The notes under the pieces were generated by a model, which was not told where the DNA came from, searched no databases, and saw only the letters and a program-made list of their open reading frames with translations. A stretch of 64,000 bases of DNA from an uncultured Alphaproteobacteria bacterium (GTDB lineage: Bacteria > Pseudomonadota > Alphaproteobacteria > HIMB59 > GCA-002718135): NCBI GenBank assembly GCA_902573325.1, contig CACGJH010000007.1, positions 1 to 64,000 on the forward strand. The letters run 5' to 3'. Every line of letters begins with the position of its first letter. The stretch's first letter is position 1. The position numbers and the translations under genes were made by a program. This document shows, piece after piece, positions 28,695-38,503 of the stretch.

Positions 28695-30068
28695 TTATAA
28701 ATTTGAAGATTGCTTTGAGAGCAATTTTTCTTCTTTTAAAAAATCTGATAATAAAAAAGCCAATTCTAGAGACTGCGAGGCATTTAGTCTCGGATCACAA
28801 TATGTATGATATCTGTTTTTTAGATCTTCATCTGTTATTTCTTGAAGACCTCCCATACATTCTGTAACATCTTGACCAGTCATTTCTAAATGTACGCCGC
28901 CTGGATATGTTCCTTCGCTTCTGTGAATTTGAAAAAATTGCTGAATTTCAGAAATTATATCTTTTAATGGCCTAGTTTTAAAACCCGTGTTAGATTTGAT
29001 AGTATTTCCATGCATCGGGTCACAAGTCCAAACAACATTTTTACCAGCTGAATTAACTGATCTAATTATTTTTGGAAGTATTCCACTAACTTTTTCATGA
29101 CCCATTCTACATATCAGCGTTATTTTTCCAGCTTCATTATTTGGATTCAACACATCTAATATCTTTAATAGTTCTTCTGTCTTTGTGCTTGGACCCACTT
29201 TAATACCTATAGGGTTCTCAATACCTCTTAAAAATTCAATATGTGCTCCATCAAGTTGTCGTGTTCTGTCACCTACCCACAACATGTGAGCTGAAACATC
29301 GTACCACTTACCTGAAGTACTATCTATTCTTGTTAATGCTTCCTCATATTGAAGAAGTAAAGCTTCATGACTTGTAAAGAAGTCTGTTTCATTTAATTGC
29401 CTTACACTGTTTCCATTTATTCCACATGCCTCCATAAAAGATAAGCATTCGTCAATTCTAGAAGATATCTCTCTAAATTTAGCAGCATTCTCACCTTTAA
29501 CAAAATTTAGGTTCCATTGATGTATTTTATTTAAATTGGCAAAACCGCCCTGAGAAAAAGCTCTTAAAAGATTAAGTGTAGATGCAGACTGATTGTAGGC
29601 CTGAATTAATCTATCTGGATTAGGATCTCTGTCTTTTTGATTGAAGTCTATCCCATTAATTATATCGCCTTTATAAGACTCAAGTTCTAAATCATTAATA
29701 ACTTCTGTGGCAGATGATCTTGGCTTTGCAAACTGTCCAGCAATTCTTCCTACTTTAACAATTGGACAAGAAGCGCCAAACGTTAATACAACTGCCATTT
29801 GTAAAATAACTTTAAATGTATCTCTAATATTATCTGGATGAAAATCTGCAAAACTTTCTGCACAATCTCCACCTTGTAATAAAAAAGCATTTCCGTTTGA
29901 AACTTCTCCAAGTTTCTTTTTTAATAGTCTCGCTTCTCCAGCAAAAACTAAAGGTGGATATTTGGAAATTTCATTTAGAGTTTTATTTAGATGATCTTCA
30001 TTCTGATAGTTAGGCATATGAAGAGCATTTTTATTTCTCCAACTATTTGGTGACCATTTATCGCTCAT
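28695..30068 (-). CDS. 3-deoxy-7-phosphoheptulonate (DAHP) synthase, class II
   Basis: A 457-residue type II (plant/Mycobacterium-like) DAHP synthase, the first enzyme of the shikimate pathway. Characteristic blocks are LLQGGDCAESFADFHPDNIRD (about residues 80-100), the KVGRIAGQFAKPRS motif and TCDPMHGNT near residue 350. The class II enzyme is the usual form in Alphaproteobacteria. It has no chorismate mutase fusion. Located between glmU and nadE on the minus strand. Confidence 0.96.
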   Translation of the reverse strand: MSDKWSPNSWRNKNALHMPNYQNEDHLNKTLNEISKYPPLVFAGEARLLKKKLGEVSNGNAFLLQGGDCAESFADFHPDNIRDTFKVILQMAVVLTFGASCPIVKVGRIAGQFAKPRSSATEVINDLELESYKGDIINGIDFNQKDRDPNPDRLIQAYNQSASTLNLLRAFSQGGFANLNKIHQWNLNFVKGENAAKFREISSRIDECLSFMEACGINGNSVRQLNETDFFTSHEALLLQYEEALTRIDSTSGKWYDVSAHMLWVGDRTRQLDGAHIEFLRGIENPIGIKVGPSTKTEELLKILDVLNPNNEAGKITLICRMGHEKVSGILPKIIRSVNSAGKNVVWTCDPMHGNTIKSNTGFKTRPLKDIISEIQQFFQIHRSEGTYPGGVHLEMTGQDVTECMGGLQEITDEDLKNRYHTYCDPRLNASQSLELAFLLSDFLKEEKLLSKQSSNL

Positions 30069-30115
30069 AATTTGAAAAGGCTCATAAACCCTAATATATC
30101 TTGAAACAAGGGTTA

Positions 30116-31414
30116 TTATTTAGATCTTTTATTTCTTAGAATTTTTAAGGCTGATCTTTCAATAGCAAGTGAATTTTTGGGAATATTTTTAGTGATAACA
30201 CTACCTGCGCCAATTCTAGATTTAGACTCAATTACAACTGGAGCAATGAGTGATGTGTTTGAACCTATAAATACATTATCTTTTATTATCGTTTTGTGTT
30301 TTTTCTTTCCATCATAGTTACAAGTTATTGTGCCAGCACCTATATTCACATTATTTCCTATTTCTGAATCTCCAACATATGAAAGATGAGCAATAGAAAC
30401 ATTATTTCCAATTTTAGAATTTTTTATTTCAACAAAGTTACCAATCTTTGATTTTTTTCCGATTTTTGTTTTTGGTCTTAATCTAGCACTTGGACCAATA
30501 TGTGAATTTTCATCTATTGTAACCTCTTCTAAGTATGAATTACTTTTAATTATTGAACCTTTTTTTATAATTGTTTTTTCCTTTATTGTAACATTGCTTT
30601 CAATTGTAACGGTAGGTTCAATTTTGGTGTCATAGCTTAAATAACAAGTATTGGGTTTTAAAAAATTGACTCCATTTTTTATAAAATTTTTTACGTATTT
30701 TTTTTGCAAGATATTTTGTACAACATTAAAATCATCCAATGTATTTATGCCCAACATTGTTTCTTTGTTACACTCAATATAATTGATAGGAATATTTTTT
30801 TTTGAAAAAATTTTGCATATATCAGGAAGATATCTTTCTTTTTTAATTTTATTTTCTTTAATATTTTTTAAATTATCAAATAATAATTTAGTATTTGCTA
30901 TCAAAATACCAGAATTACATAAATTGATTTTTTTTTGTTCAGGTTTTAAATTGATTTGCTCAATTATTTCTTCAACGTAGTTGTTATTTAATAATAACCT
31001 ACCATAACCATGTGGCTCTAAAGTATTAAATGCAATTAACGAAGCTTTCGCTTTACTTTTTTTAAATTTACTTACTAGTTTTCTTATATCTTTAACTTCA
31101 ACTAAAGGTGTGTCACCAAATAAAATTAAAATATTTTTTGATTTAACATATTTTTTAACTTGCTCAATTGCATCAGCGGTTCCTTTTTGTTTTTTTTGAA
31201 CAACTAACTTTGAGGTATTTAATATTAACTTTAATTCTTCTTTATTTTTTTCATTAGATACAACTAATATATTTTTACCAGATATTTTTTTTGCAATATT
31301 AAAAATATGTGAAACAATTGGTAACCCGCATAATGGATAAACAAGCTTTGATTTACTTACTTTAAATCTCGTACTATTGCCTGCAGCAAGTATAACAGTT
31401 GTGATATCAGACAT
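30116..31414 (-). CDS. glmU: Bifunctional GlmU (GlcNAc-1-P uridyltransferase / GlcN-1-P acetyltransferase)
   Basis: A 432-residue enzyme making UDP-GlcNAc for peptidoglycan and LPS. The N-terminal nucleotidyltransferase has LAAGNSTRFKVSKSKL, QKKQKGTADAI and LFGDTPLV. The C-terminal left-handed beta-helix shows repeated hexapeptides (from about residue 245), with the acetyltransferase region GAGTITCNYDGKKKH. It is slightly shorter than the usual 450. It is 4 bp downstream of the ParA-like gene and upstream of DAHP synthase. Confidence 0.95.
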   Translation of the reverse strand: MSDITTVILAAGNSTRFKVSKSKLVYPLCGLPIVSHIFNIAKKISGKNILVVSNEKNKEELKLILNTSKLVVQKKQKGTADAIEQVKKYVKSKNILILFGDTPLVEVKDIRKLVSKFKKSKAKASLIAFNTLEPHGYGRLLLNNNYVEEIIEQINLKPEQKKINLCNSGILIANTKLLFDNLKNIKENKIKKERYLPDICKIFSKKNIPINYIECNKETMLGINTLDDFNVVQNILQKKYVKNFIKNGVNFLKPNTCYLSYDTKIEPTVTIESNVTIKEKTIIKKGSIIKSNSYLEEVTIDENSHIGPSARLRPKTKIGKKSKIGNFVEIKNSKIGNNVSIAHLSYVGDSEIGNNVNIGAGTITCNYDGKKKHKTIIKDNVFIGSNTSLIAPVVIESKSRIGAGSVITKNIPKNSLAIERSALKILRNKRSK

Positions 31415-31418
31415 TAAG

Positions 31419-32057
31419 TTAGAAATTTCTTAAAATTTCGTTTCCAACATTAATTATTTCTTTTGAAGCATCTGATGTAACACTTATATCTACTACACCT
31501 CTTCCAACTGAGAATGTTTCTGCAAATAATACTTTGCTAGACAGTCGGGAGCGAGCAATTTTAGCACCAGCATATCTTAAACGCAAAATCATTGCGTCGG
31601 TTAATTTTGCTCTCGGCATCACTCTATTAAGAATAATTATTGGATTTTTTCTTTCTTGTTTTGCAATTTTTAAAAAAGGAAGTGTAGCCATTAAGTCTAC
31701 TGGACTTGGTTGTACTGGAACAAATACCCTATCAGAAGCTTTTACAACCTGCATTGTTTCAAAAGTTATAGATGGAGGGCTATCAATTATTATAAAGTCG
31801 TACTTTCTTTTTATGGCTTTAATTTCATCTATTAAATTCCTTATATCAAAATTTAATTGAGTTATTCCAATATCATCTTCACCATAATAAGATTTTCTTG
31901 CTTCAAGCCAATATGATAGACTTTTTTGTGCATCAGCATCTATAACAGCTACTTTGTAACCACTATTGCTCCACAAAACTGATAGATTTGCTGAAAGAGT
32001 TGATTTACCTGAGCCACCTTTTTGATTCGAAAATGCTATAACTTTTCCCATATACAA
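31419..32057 (-). CDS. ParA/MinD-family ATPase (orphan)
   Basis: A 212-residue deviant Walker A ATPase. The motif KGGSGKSTLS is near residue 13, followed by IDADAQKSLSYW (A' box) and IIIDSPPS (Walker B). Members position chromosomes, plasmids or protein clusters. No parB or parS is adjacent, and the partner genes are metabolic, so the cargo is unknown. It is shorter than chromosomal ParA (about 260 residues) and resembles the small AAA_31/CbiA group. Translation may start at the second Met (MGKVIAF, 32051). It is the first gene of the minus-strand run to rpsD. Confidence 0.87.
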   Translation of the reverse strand: MYMGKVIAFSNQKGGSGKSTLSANLSVLWSNSGYKVAVIDADAQKSLSYWLEARKSYYGEDDIGITQLNFDIRNLIDEIKAIKRKYDFIIIDSPPSITFETMQVVKASDRVFVPVQPSPVDLMATLPFLKIAKQERKNPIIILNRVMPRAKLTDAMILRLRYAGAKIARSRLSSKVLFAETFSVGRGVVDISVTSDASKEIINVGNEILRNF

Positions 32058-32108
32058 GTATTGATAATAACTATTTTAAAGATAGATGGAAACATTTTAT
32101 AAAAAAAT

Positions 32109-33026
32109 ATGAAAAAAAATAAGTTAGATATTGCAAAAAAATTATTAAGCAGTGGAGAACTTGTAATATTTCCCACAGAAACAGTATTTGGTCTTGGAGC
32201 AGATGCAACAAATGATGAGGCTGTAAAATCTATTTTTAAAGTAAAAAAAAGACCAAGAAGTAATCCAATTATCTGTCACTTTAAAAGTATTAAACAAATA
32301 GAAAAATATTTTATTTTAAATAAATTTGAAAAAAAATTAGGTTCAACATTCTGGCCTGGTCCTTTAACAATAATATTACAAAAAAAGAAAAATTCTAAAA
32401 TATCAAAATTAGTCTCTAACAACTCAACTTTAGTTGGCTGCAGAATTCCCGGTAATAAATTGGCTAAAAAATTAATTACTTTATTTGACCTACCTATTGC
32501 AGCCCCTAGTGCTAATCTATCAGAAAGAACTTCTGTAACTAATATTATGGATATCGATCCTATTCTCGTAAAAAAAATATTTGTTTTAAAAGATAAACAG
32601 TCTTCTCATGGACTAGAGTCCACAGTTGTTAGAATTGATAACAATAATGAAATTGAAGTATTAAGATATGGCAGCATAACTGTTGAAGAGCTAAATAAAT
32701 ATGCAAAAGTAAAAATTAAAAAGAAATCATCTATTTCTCCTGGTAATTTAAAAAAACATTACTCAACTTTAAAGCCAATAAGAATGAATGCTAAGAGAAT
32801 ACTAAAAAATGAAGGTTTATTAAATTTTGGCAATAATAAATTAAAGTCTAAAATAATTAATTTAAATTTGAGTAATAAAAAAAATTTAAATGAAGCTGCA
32901 AAAAATTTTTATCATTATCTTCATAAATTAGATCAAAGTAGATGCAAAAAAATTGCTGTAGTAGAAATACCTGATAAAGGGCTTGGCAAAACTATAAATG
33001 ACAGATTAAGAAGAGCAATTAAGTAA
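32109..33026 (+). CDS. L-threonylcarbamoyladenylate synthase (Sua5 type)
   Basis: A 305-residue protein with the YrdC domain (FPTETVFGLGADATND at about residues 22-37; KKRPRSNPIICH) plus a C-terminal Sua5 extension. It makes threonylcarbamoyl-AMP from threonine, bicarbonate and ATP for the t6A37 tRNA modification. The length separates it from short TsaC. It is divergent from the ParA-like gene. Its TAA stop abuts the stop of puuB with no spacer (TAATTA). Confidence 0.93.
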   Translation: MKKNKLDIAKKLLSSGELVIFPTETVFGLGADATNDEAVKSIFKVKKRPRSNPIICHFKSIKQIEKYFILNKFEKKLGSTFWPGPLTIILQKKKNSKISKLVSNNSTLVGCRIPGNKLAKKLITLFDLPIAAPSANLSERTSVTNIMDIDPILVKKIFVLKDKQSSHGLESTVVRIDNNNEIEVLRYGSITVEELNKYAKVKIKKKSSISPGNLKKHYSTLKPIRMNAKRILKNEGLLNFGNNKLKSKIINLNLSNKKNLNEAAKNFYHYLHKLDQSRCKKIAVVEIPDKGLGKTINDRLRRAIK

Positions 33027-34349
33027 TTACAATCTATTTAAATAATCCATTAACCTATAGTAAATAATGGCTGAAGAATACAATGGTCTTCTAAACATGT
33101 TGCCACCTGGAATTTTAAAATGATTAATTTGCTCAAACATATCAAAATTATTTGATTTATTTAAAATTTTTTCAGCTACCATTTTTCCTCCCATAATACT
33201 CATAGCTAACCCATGCCCAGAGTAAGCATGAGCATAATATAACTTTTGTTTCATTATAGTTCCAAAAATAGGCAATCTATTAATCGATATTGCCAAGGTA
33301 CCTCCCCAAGAAAATTCAATTTTAAATTTTTTTAATTCAGGAAAAACTTTATACATTCGTTTAGAGACAAAACTCTTTGCATCTTTTACAAAATGAGATG
33401 TAATTGTTTCAGGTCCTCCAAAAAGAAGTCTGTAGTCTTCTGAAAATCTATAATAATCAATCATAAATCTAGAATCTATTACGCCACAATTTCTTTTGAT
33501 TAATTTACTTGCCAGATCTTTTCCGAGAGGTTCTGTTGCAATAATATAATTATTTATAGGCATAAAATAATTTCTCTTTGATCCTAAAAGATTGTCAAGA
33601 TAACCATTGCAACCAATAATTACTTTCTTTGCTTTAATAATATTTTTTCCAGAGTGAATTATAACTTCTTTTTGATTATCAACAATTTTATCAGCCGGAG
33701 AATTTTCATATATATTTATACCATTCGCTAAACACTGTTCTGCTAAACCATATGTCAGTTTTAATGGGTTTAAATGATAAGAATCCTTTAAAAGCATTCC
33801 AGAAAAATATCTGTCACTATTAACTTCATCTCTTATTGAATTGTGGTCAAAGTATTCATAATTATTATAATTATAATTCTTCTGCATATGCTCAATTTCA
33901 TCTTGAAAATATTTATAATCTTTTTTTGTGTTGCCGACATGAAGAACACCTTGTCTAAGCGCACAGTCAATTTTGTATTTTTCAATTAAATTAACTACAT
34001 TTGAAACAGCATCTAATCCAACTTTCCAAAAAAATTTTGCTTTTTCAATACCAAATTTTTTTTCTAAGTAGAATTGATCTTTTCTCATTCCAATTCCTAG
34101 TTGACCACCATTCCTACCAGAAGCACCGGATCCAACTTTATTTGCTTCCAAAATCGTTATTGATAAACCCTGATTAGATAAATTTAATGCTGAAGAAATA
34201 CCTGTTAAACCACCTCCAATAATACATACATCAGTTGAAATATTCTCATTTAATTTACTTTGATTAGAAAAATTAGGTGCTGAAAATTTATAAAAACTCT
34301 CTTTTTCATTATCATGTTGATTAAAAGTCCTTTTTTTTGTAGTAAACAT
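33027..34349 (-). CDS. puuB: PuuB-like FAD-dependent gamma-glutamylputrescine oxidase
   Basis: A 440-residue DAO-fold flavoprotein. The FAD Rossmann motif CIIGGGLTGISSALNL (about residues 42-57) is followed by the GASGRNGGQLG block typical of the PuuB/OrdL group. It would oxidise gamma-glutamylputrescine to the aldehyde, releasing ammonia and H2O2. The assignment rests on family plus position: a PuuA-like synthetase is divergent 50 bp away, and a polyamine importer and agmatine enzymes follow. Other amine substrates remain possible. Confidence 0.82.
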   Translation of the reverse strand: MFTTKKRTFNQHDNEKESFYKFSAPNFSNQSKLNENISTDVCIIGGGLTGISSALNLSNQGLSITILEANKVGSGASGRNGGQLGIGMRKDQFYLEKKFGIEKAKFFWKVGLDAVSNVVNLIEKYKIDCALRQGVLHVGNTKKDYKYFQDEIEHMQKNYNYNNYEYFDHNSIRDEVNSDRYFSGMLLKDSYHLNPLKLTYGLAEQCLANGINIYENSPADKIVDNQKEVIIHSGKNIIKAKKVIIGCNGYLDNLLGSKRNYFMPINNYIIATEPLGKDLASKLIKRNCGVIDSRFMIDYYRFSEDYRLLFGGPETITSHFVKDAKSFVSKRMYKVFPELKKFKIEFSWGGTLAISINRLPIFGTIMKQKLYYAHAYSGHGLAMSIMGGKMVAEKILNKSNNFDMFEQINHFKIPGGNMFRRPLYSSAIIYYRLMDYLNRL

Positions 34350-34399
34350 TAACTTATCTTTAATGGTTTAATAATAATTAGTAAACAAACAGTCTCAAT

Positions 34400-35767
34400 A
34401 TGATTGAAAAATTTCAAAATTGGTTTCAGGAAAACTCTATTACAGAAGTTGAATGTTTAGTTCCAGATCTTGGGGGCATAGCAAGGGGAAAAATTTTACC
34501 GACAAATAAATTTTTAAAAGGATTGGAAGATGAAAGTCACAGATTACCACAATCAACTTTTATTCAAACCATATCAGGAGATTATGCAACTGAGGACTCT
34601 GCTGGTGCTTTACCAAGAAGTGTTTACAATCCAACTGACATTGATGTAATTTTAAAACCAGATTTTGATACAATGAGAGTAGTGCCATGGTACGACGACC
34701 CTACTGCACAAATTATCTGCGATGCAATAAATCTAAATGGAGATGATGTTATAAATTCTAGTAGGAATGCTCTAAAAAATATTCTTAAACTTTATAAAAA
34801 AGATAAATTAACTCCAATTGTTTCACCAGAGTTAGAATTTTATTTAGTGAAACCTAATGCTGACTCAGATTACCCCCTCGAAGTGCCAGTTGGTCAATCA
34901 GGTAGACAAGAAACAGGTAAGCAAGCCTTGGGTATAGATGCTGTTAACGAATTTGATCATCTTTTTGAGGATGTATATAATTATTGTGAAGCACAAAATA
35001 TAGAAATTGATACTATTAATCATGAATCTGGCTCAGCTCAGATGGAAATTAATTTTCAGCATGGCGATCCTTTAGATCTAGCAGACCAGGTATTTTTATT
35101 TAAAAGAACTTTAAGACAGTCAGCTTTGAAACATAAACTTCATGCAACATTTATGGCAAAACCTATGGAGAACCAACCTGGCAGTGCAATGCACATACAT
35201 CAATCAATATATAATGAAAAAAATAAAAATATTTTTTTTAATCAATCAACTAAAATTTCAAAAAAAATGAAAAACTATTTAGGTGGTTTGGAAAAATATA
35301 CTCCATTATTAATGCCAATATACGCTCCAAATATAAATTCATTTAGAAGATTGTTTGCAACTTGGGGTGCTCCTAAAAATGTTAAATGGGGAATAGGTAA
35401 TAGAAGTTGTGGTTTTAGAATTCCATCAATTGAGGAAAGGAATATACGTATTGAAAATAGAATTCCTGGATCTGATACAAATCCATATCTAGTTTTTGCA
35501 GCTAATTTAGCTTCAGGATATTTAGGAATGAAAAACAATTTAAAACCAAATCCAGAAACTAAAGATAGTGCATTTAAAGATAAAAATTCTAATCTACCTA
35601 AAAATATGGATGAATCGTTAACTCTCTTTGAAAATGATGAAGATATAAAATCCATATTTAATGAAAAATTTGTAAGGTCGATAGCTGCGATAAGAAGAGT
35701 TGAGTATCAAGCTTATTTATCAGTAATAAGTTCTTGGGAGCGAGAATATTTATTACTTAATGTTTAA
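34400..35767 (+). CDS. puuA: Glutamine synthetase-family gamma-glutamylpolyamine synthetase (PuuA-like)
   Basis: A 455-residue GS-fold ligase with the beta-grasp N-terminus (ECLVPDLGGIARGKI) and catalytic domain. ATP/metal/glutamate motifs include SPELEFYLVKP, NHESGSAQMEINF and the AMHIHQSIYN histidine loop, followed by NRSCGFRIPS and ENRIPGSDTNPYL. The adenylylation-loop tyrosine of housekeeping GlnA is not evident. Context (puuB-like, pot transporter, aguAB) points to glutamylation of putrescine rather than ammonia. The 3' end overlaps the convergent potC by 11 bp. Confidence 0.85.
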   Translation: MIEKFQNWFQENSITEVECLVPDLGGIARGKILPTNKFLKGLEDESHRLPQSTFIQTISGDYATEDSAGALPRSVYNPTDIDVILKPDFDTMRVVPWYDDPTAQIICDAINLNGDDVINSSRNALKNILKLYKKDKLTPIVSPELEFYLVKPNADSDYPLEVPVGQSGRQETGKQALGIDAVNEFDHLFEDVYNYCEAQNIEIDTINHESGSAQMEINFQHGDPLDLADQVFLFKRTLRQSALKHKLHATFMAKPMENQPGSAMHIHQSIYNEKNKNIFFNQSTKISKKMKNYLGGLEKYTPLLMPIYAPNINSFRRLFATWGAPKNVKWGIGNRSCGFRIPSIEERNIRIENRIPGSDTNPYLVFAANLASGYLGMKNNLKPNPETKDSAFKDKNSNLPKNMDESLTLFENDEDIKSIFNEKFVRSIAAIRRVEYQAYLSVISSWEREYLLLNV

Positions 35768-36551
35768 ATTTTTTATTAAAATAAAAATAAAATAAACCAA
35801 TTATTATTAAAGCAAACATTAAAATTGCTGATAATGCGTTTACTTCAGGACTCAATCCTAATCTAACTTTAGAAAAAACTACAATTGGCAATGTGTTAGC
35901 TCCAGGCCCAGTAGTAAAACTCGCAACAACTAGATCATCTAAAGAAATTGTAAAAGCTAATAACCAACCAGCAATAATAGAAGGTAAAATTATTGGTAAA
36001 GTTATCTTATAGAGTACCTTGGTATAATTATAGCCTAGATCCATCGCAGCTTCCTCAATATTTTTGTTAAAGTCAGTTAATCTTGCTTGAATAATAATTG
36101 CGACAAATGCAATACAAAAAGTAACGTGTGATATAAAAATAGTTAATTGCCCTCTTGATGATGGAAATCCAATTACATTATTTAAGCTTATAAAAAAAAG
36201 TAACATTGAAAGACCTAAAATTAATTCTGGCAAAACCAAAGGTGTTGATGAAAGAAAAATATAAAATGATTTAAAAGGAATTTTTCTTATTCTTACAAGT
36301 GAATATCCAATCATAACTCCTAAAATTGTAGCAAAAGTTGCAGACAAAGCTGCAATTTTAATACTAATAATAAATGCCTCAATTATTTGTTCATTATTAA
36401 ATAACTCATTGTACCATCTTAAAGAAAATCCTTTCCAAACCATTACTCTCTTATTTTCATTAAATGAGTAAAAAATTAAAACTAAAATTGGGAAATATAA
36501 AAAAAATAAACCTAAAAAAACAACAGTACTTTTGATTAAACTAGATTTCAT
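35757..36551 (-). CDS. potC: Polyamine ABC transporter permease (PotC/PotI-like)
   Basis: A permease of about 264 residues with six TM helices. The EAA loop is AAMDLGYNYTKVLYKITLPIILP (about residues 165-187). The ORF track starts at 36620, well inside potB. The ATG at 36551 gives the family-typical start MKSSLIKSTVVFLGLFFLYFP and leaves an 11-bp overlap with potB. It pairs with PotB to form the membrane channel. The substrate is probably putrescine/spermidine given the adjacent aguA, aguB and puuA genes. The gene overlaps the end of puuA on the opposite strand. Confidence 0.9.
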   Translation of the reverse strand: MKSSLIKSTVVFLGLFFLYFPILVLIFYSFNENKRVMVWKGFSLRWYNELFNNEQIIEAFIISIKIAALSATFATILGVMIGYSLVRIRKIPFKSFYIFLSSTPLVLPELILGLSMLLFFISLNNVIGFPSSRGQLTIFISHVTFCIAFVAIIIQARLTDFNKNIEEAAMDLGYNYTKVLYKITLPIILPSIIAGWLLAFTISLDDLVVASFTTGPGANTLPIVVFSKVRLGLSPEVNALSAILMFALIIIGLFYFYFNKKFKH

Positions 36552-37428
36552 TTTTTTGACTCCAACGAGAATAAAGTATTTGAAAAATAACAATTGGCAA
36601 AACCAAAATAATAATTCCACTAAAAGCTAAAGCACTAGCACCTGGCCAGTTTCTATTAACAAAGAATTCCTCCCATAATATTTTTCCATAATACAATCTA
36701 TCACTACCACCTAACATTTCAGGTATAATAAATTCTCCAACAACAGGTATAAAAACTAATAAAGATCCGGCAACAATTCCTGGAACAGACAAAGGAAGAA
36801 TAACTTTAAAAAAGGTTTTAATACGATTTAATCCTAAATCTTTTGATGCTTCAATTAAATTTAAGTCAAATTTATTTAAGTATCCATAGAGTGGTAAAAT
36901 CATCAAAGGTAAATAAGTGTATACAATTCCCATGATGACAGCATATTGATTGTATAATAATTGAAGTGGTTCTGATGTTATGCCTAGGTTTAGAAGTATT
37001 ACATTTAAAATTCCATTATTCTGTAAAATTATTTTCCATGCATATACTCTTAATAAAAATGATGACCAAAATGGAATAACTACTAAAACTAATAGGATAT
37101 TTCTTAATCTGATATTTGAAGTCGCAATATAAAAAGCTAATGGGAACCCAATAAGTAAACAAAAAAAAGTAGATATTAGAGCTAGTATCAAAGAGTTTAC
37201 AAAAGATCCAATGTAGTAATAATCACTAAATATATAAACATAGTTTTCAAATGTAGTATTGATCTTAAATCCATTATCAAAAAGAAAAATATCTTGATAA
37301 GGGGGCATCCCCCATTCTGATACCGAAATTGATATTTTAAAAATTATAGCTAATGGTATAAAAAAAAATAGAACAAGCCAAAAATAAGGACTAAAAACAA
37401 AATATTTTTCAAATAATTTATTTTTCAA
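36541..37428 (-). CDS. potB: Polyamine ABC transporter permease (PotB/PotH-like)
   Basis: A 295-residue inner-membrane permease with six TM segments. The EAA motif is EASKDLGLNRIKTFFKVILPLSVPG (about residues 193-217). It belongs to the spermidine/putrescine group. It begins one base after potA ends and overlaps potC by 11 bp, giving the order potD-potA-potB-potC on the minus strand. Confidence 0.92.
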   Translation of the reverse strand: MKNKLFEKYFVFSPYFWLVLFFFIPLAIIFKISISVSEWGMPPYQDIFLFDNGFKINTTFENYVYIFSDYYYIGSFVNSLILALISTFFCLLIGFPLAFYIATSNIRLRNILLVLVVIPFWSSFLLRVYAWKIILQNNGILNVILLNLGITSEPLQLLYNQYAVIMGIVYTYLPLMILPLYGYLNKFDLNLIEASKDLGLNRIKTFFKVILPLSVPGIVAGSLLVFIPVVGEFIIPEMLGGSDRLYYGKILWEEFFVNRNWPGASALAFSGIIILVLPIVIFQILYSRWSQKNEI

Positions 37429-38496
37429 TTAATCCTCTAAAACCTTGATTGATTCACTTTCCCAAATACAAATGACTTTCTCCCCTTTTGGAAAATTATA
37501 ATTTGAGTTGGAGTTAAAATTCTGATCTAAAACTGAAATTATCATATTTTTAATTTTAATTTCATAACGTGTAAAACTTCCCAAATATGATTTTTCTAAA
37601 ATTTCTCCACTAAAGGAATTAAATGAACTTGTTTTCAAATTATTCATTGATTGTATTTTTATTTTCTCTGGTCTTAGTAAAATATTAGTTTTTGTATTTT
37701 TTAATTCTTTGTTTAATTTAAAATTTATACCTAAATCATCAGAATAAAAATTTTCATCTTTCTTATAAATCTCAATTATATTTGCAATTCCTATAAAATT
37801 GGCAGTATAAAGACTTTTAGGATTTTCATAAATCTCTTCAGGGCTAGAGCATTCCAAAATAAGACCATTCTTCATTATTGCCATTCTATCAGATAAGGAC
37901 ATTGCTTCTTCCTGATCATGGGTGACAAAAACAAATGTAATTTTTAGTTTCTTTTGGAGTGTTGTTAACTCTAATTGCGTTTTTGATCTGAGTTTTTTAT
38001 CTAGTGCTGCAAGAGGCTCATCTAATAATAATAACTTAGGTTTTTTTATTAAGCACCTTCCAAGGGCAACTCGTTGCTGCTCTCCTCCTGATAATTGCTT
38101 AATTCTTCTATTTAATAAATGTTCAATAGATAAAAGTTCGGCAATATTTCTTACGTTTATTTCAATTTCTTTTTGGGTAAAATTTTCTTTTATTCCAAAA
38201 GCTAAATTATTAAATACGTTTAAGTGAGGAAATAGAGCATACGATTGAAACATATAATTTAATGGTCTTTCAAAAGGTTCAAGGTTTGTTATGTCCGTTC
38301 CGTCGAGTATTACACGTCCTGTATCTGGCTTCTCAAATCCGCCTAGTATTCTTAGTAAGGTAGTTTTGCCTGAGCCCGATGATCCTAAGAGACCAAAAAA
38401 TTCAGATTTTGAAATATTTAAATTAATATTTTCTAAAACTTTGTTATCTCCAAATGATTTAGAAATATTTTCAATTACAAGAAAATTATTATCCAT
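37429..38496 (-). CDS. potA: Polyamine ABC transporter ATP-binding protein (PotA/PotG-like)
   Basis: A 355-residue ATPase. The Walker A is GSSGSGKTT (about residues 37-45), the signature LSGGEQQRVALGR, the Walker B LLLDEPLAALD and the switch VTHDQEEA. A C-terminal TOBE domain begins at about 270 (ILLRPEKIKIQ). The TOBE domain and length are typical of PotA/PotG. It lies downstream of the binding-protein gene, across a 51-bp gap containing an 11-bp perfect hairpin. Confidence 0.94.
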   Translation of the reverse strand: MDNNFLVIENISKSFGDNKVLENINLNISKSEFFGLLGSSGSGKTTLLRILGGFEKPDTGRVILDGTDITNLEPFERPLNYMFQSYALFPHLNVFNNLAFGIKENFTQKEIEINVRNIAELLSIEHLLNRRIKQLSGGEQQRVALGRCLIKKPKLLLLDEPLAALDKKLRSKTQLELTTLQKKLKITFVFVTHDQEEAMSLSDRMAIMKNGLILECSSPEEIYENPKSLYTANFIGIANIIEIYKKDENFYSDDLGINFKLNKELKNTKTNILLRPEKIKIQSMNNLKTSSFNSFSGEILEKSYLGSFTRYEIKIKNMIISVLDQNFNSNSNYNFPKGEKVICIWESESIKVLED

Positions 38497-38503
38497 CTTA
38501 AAT

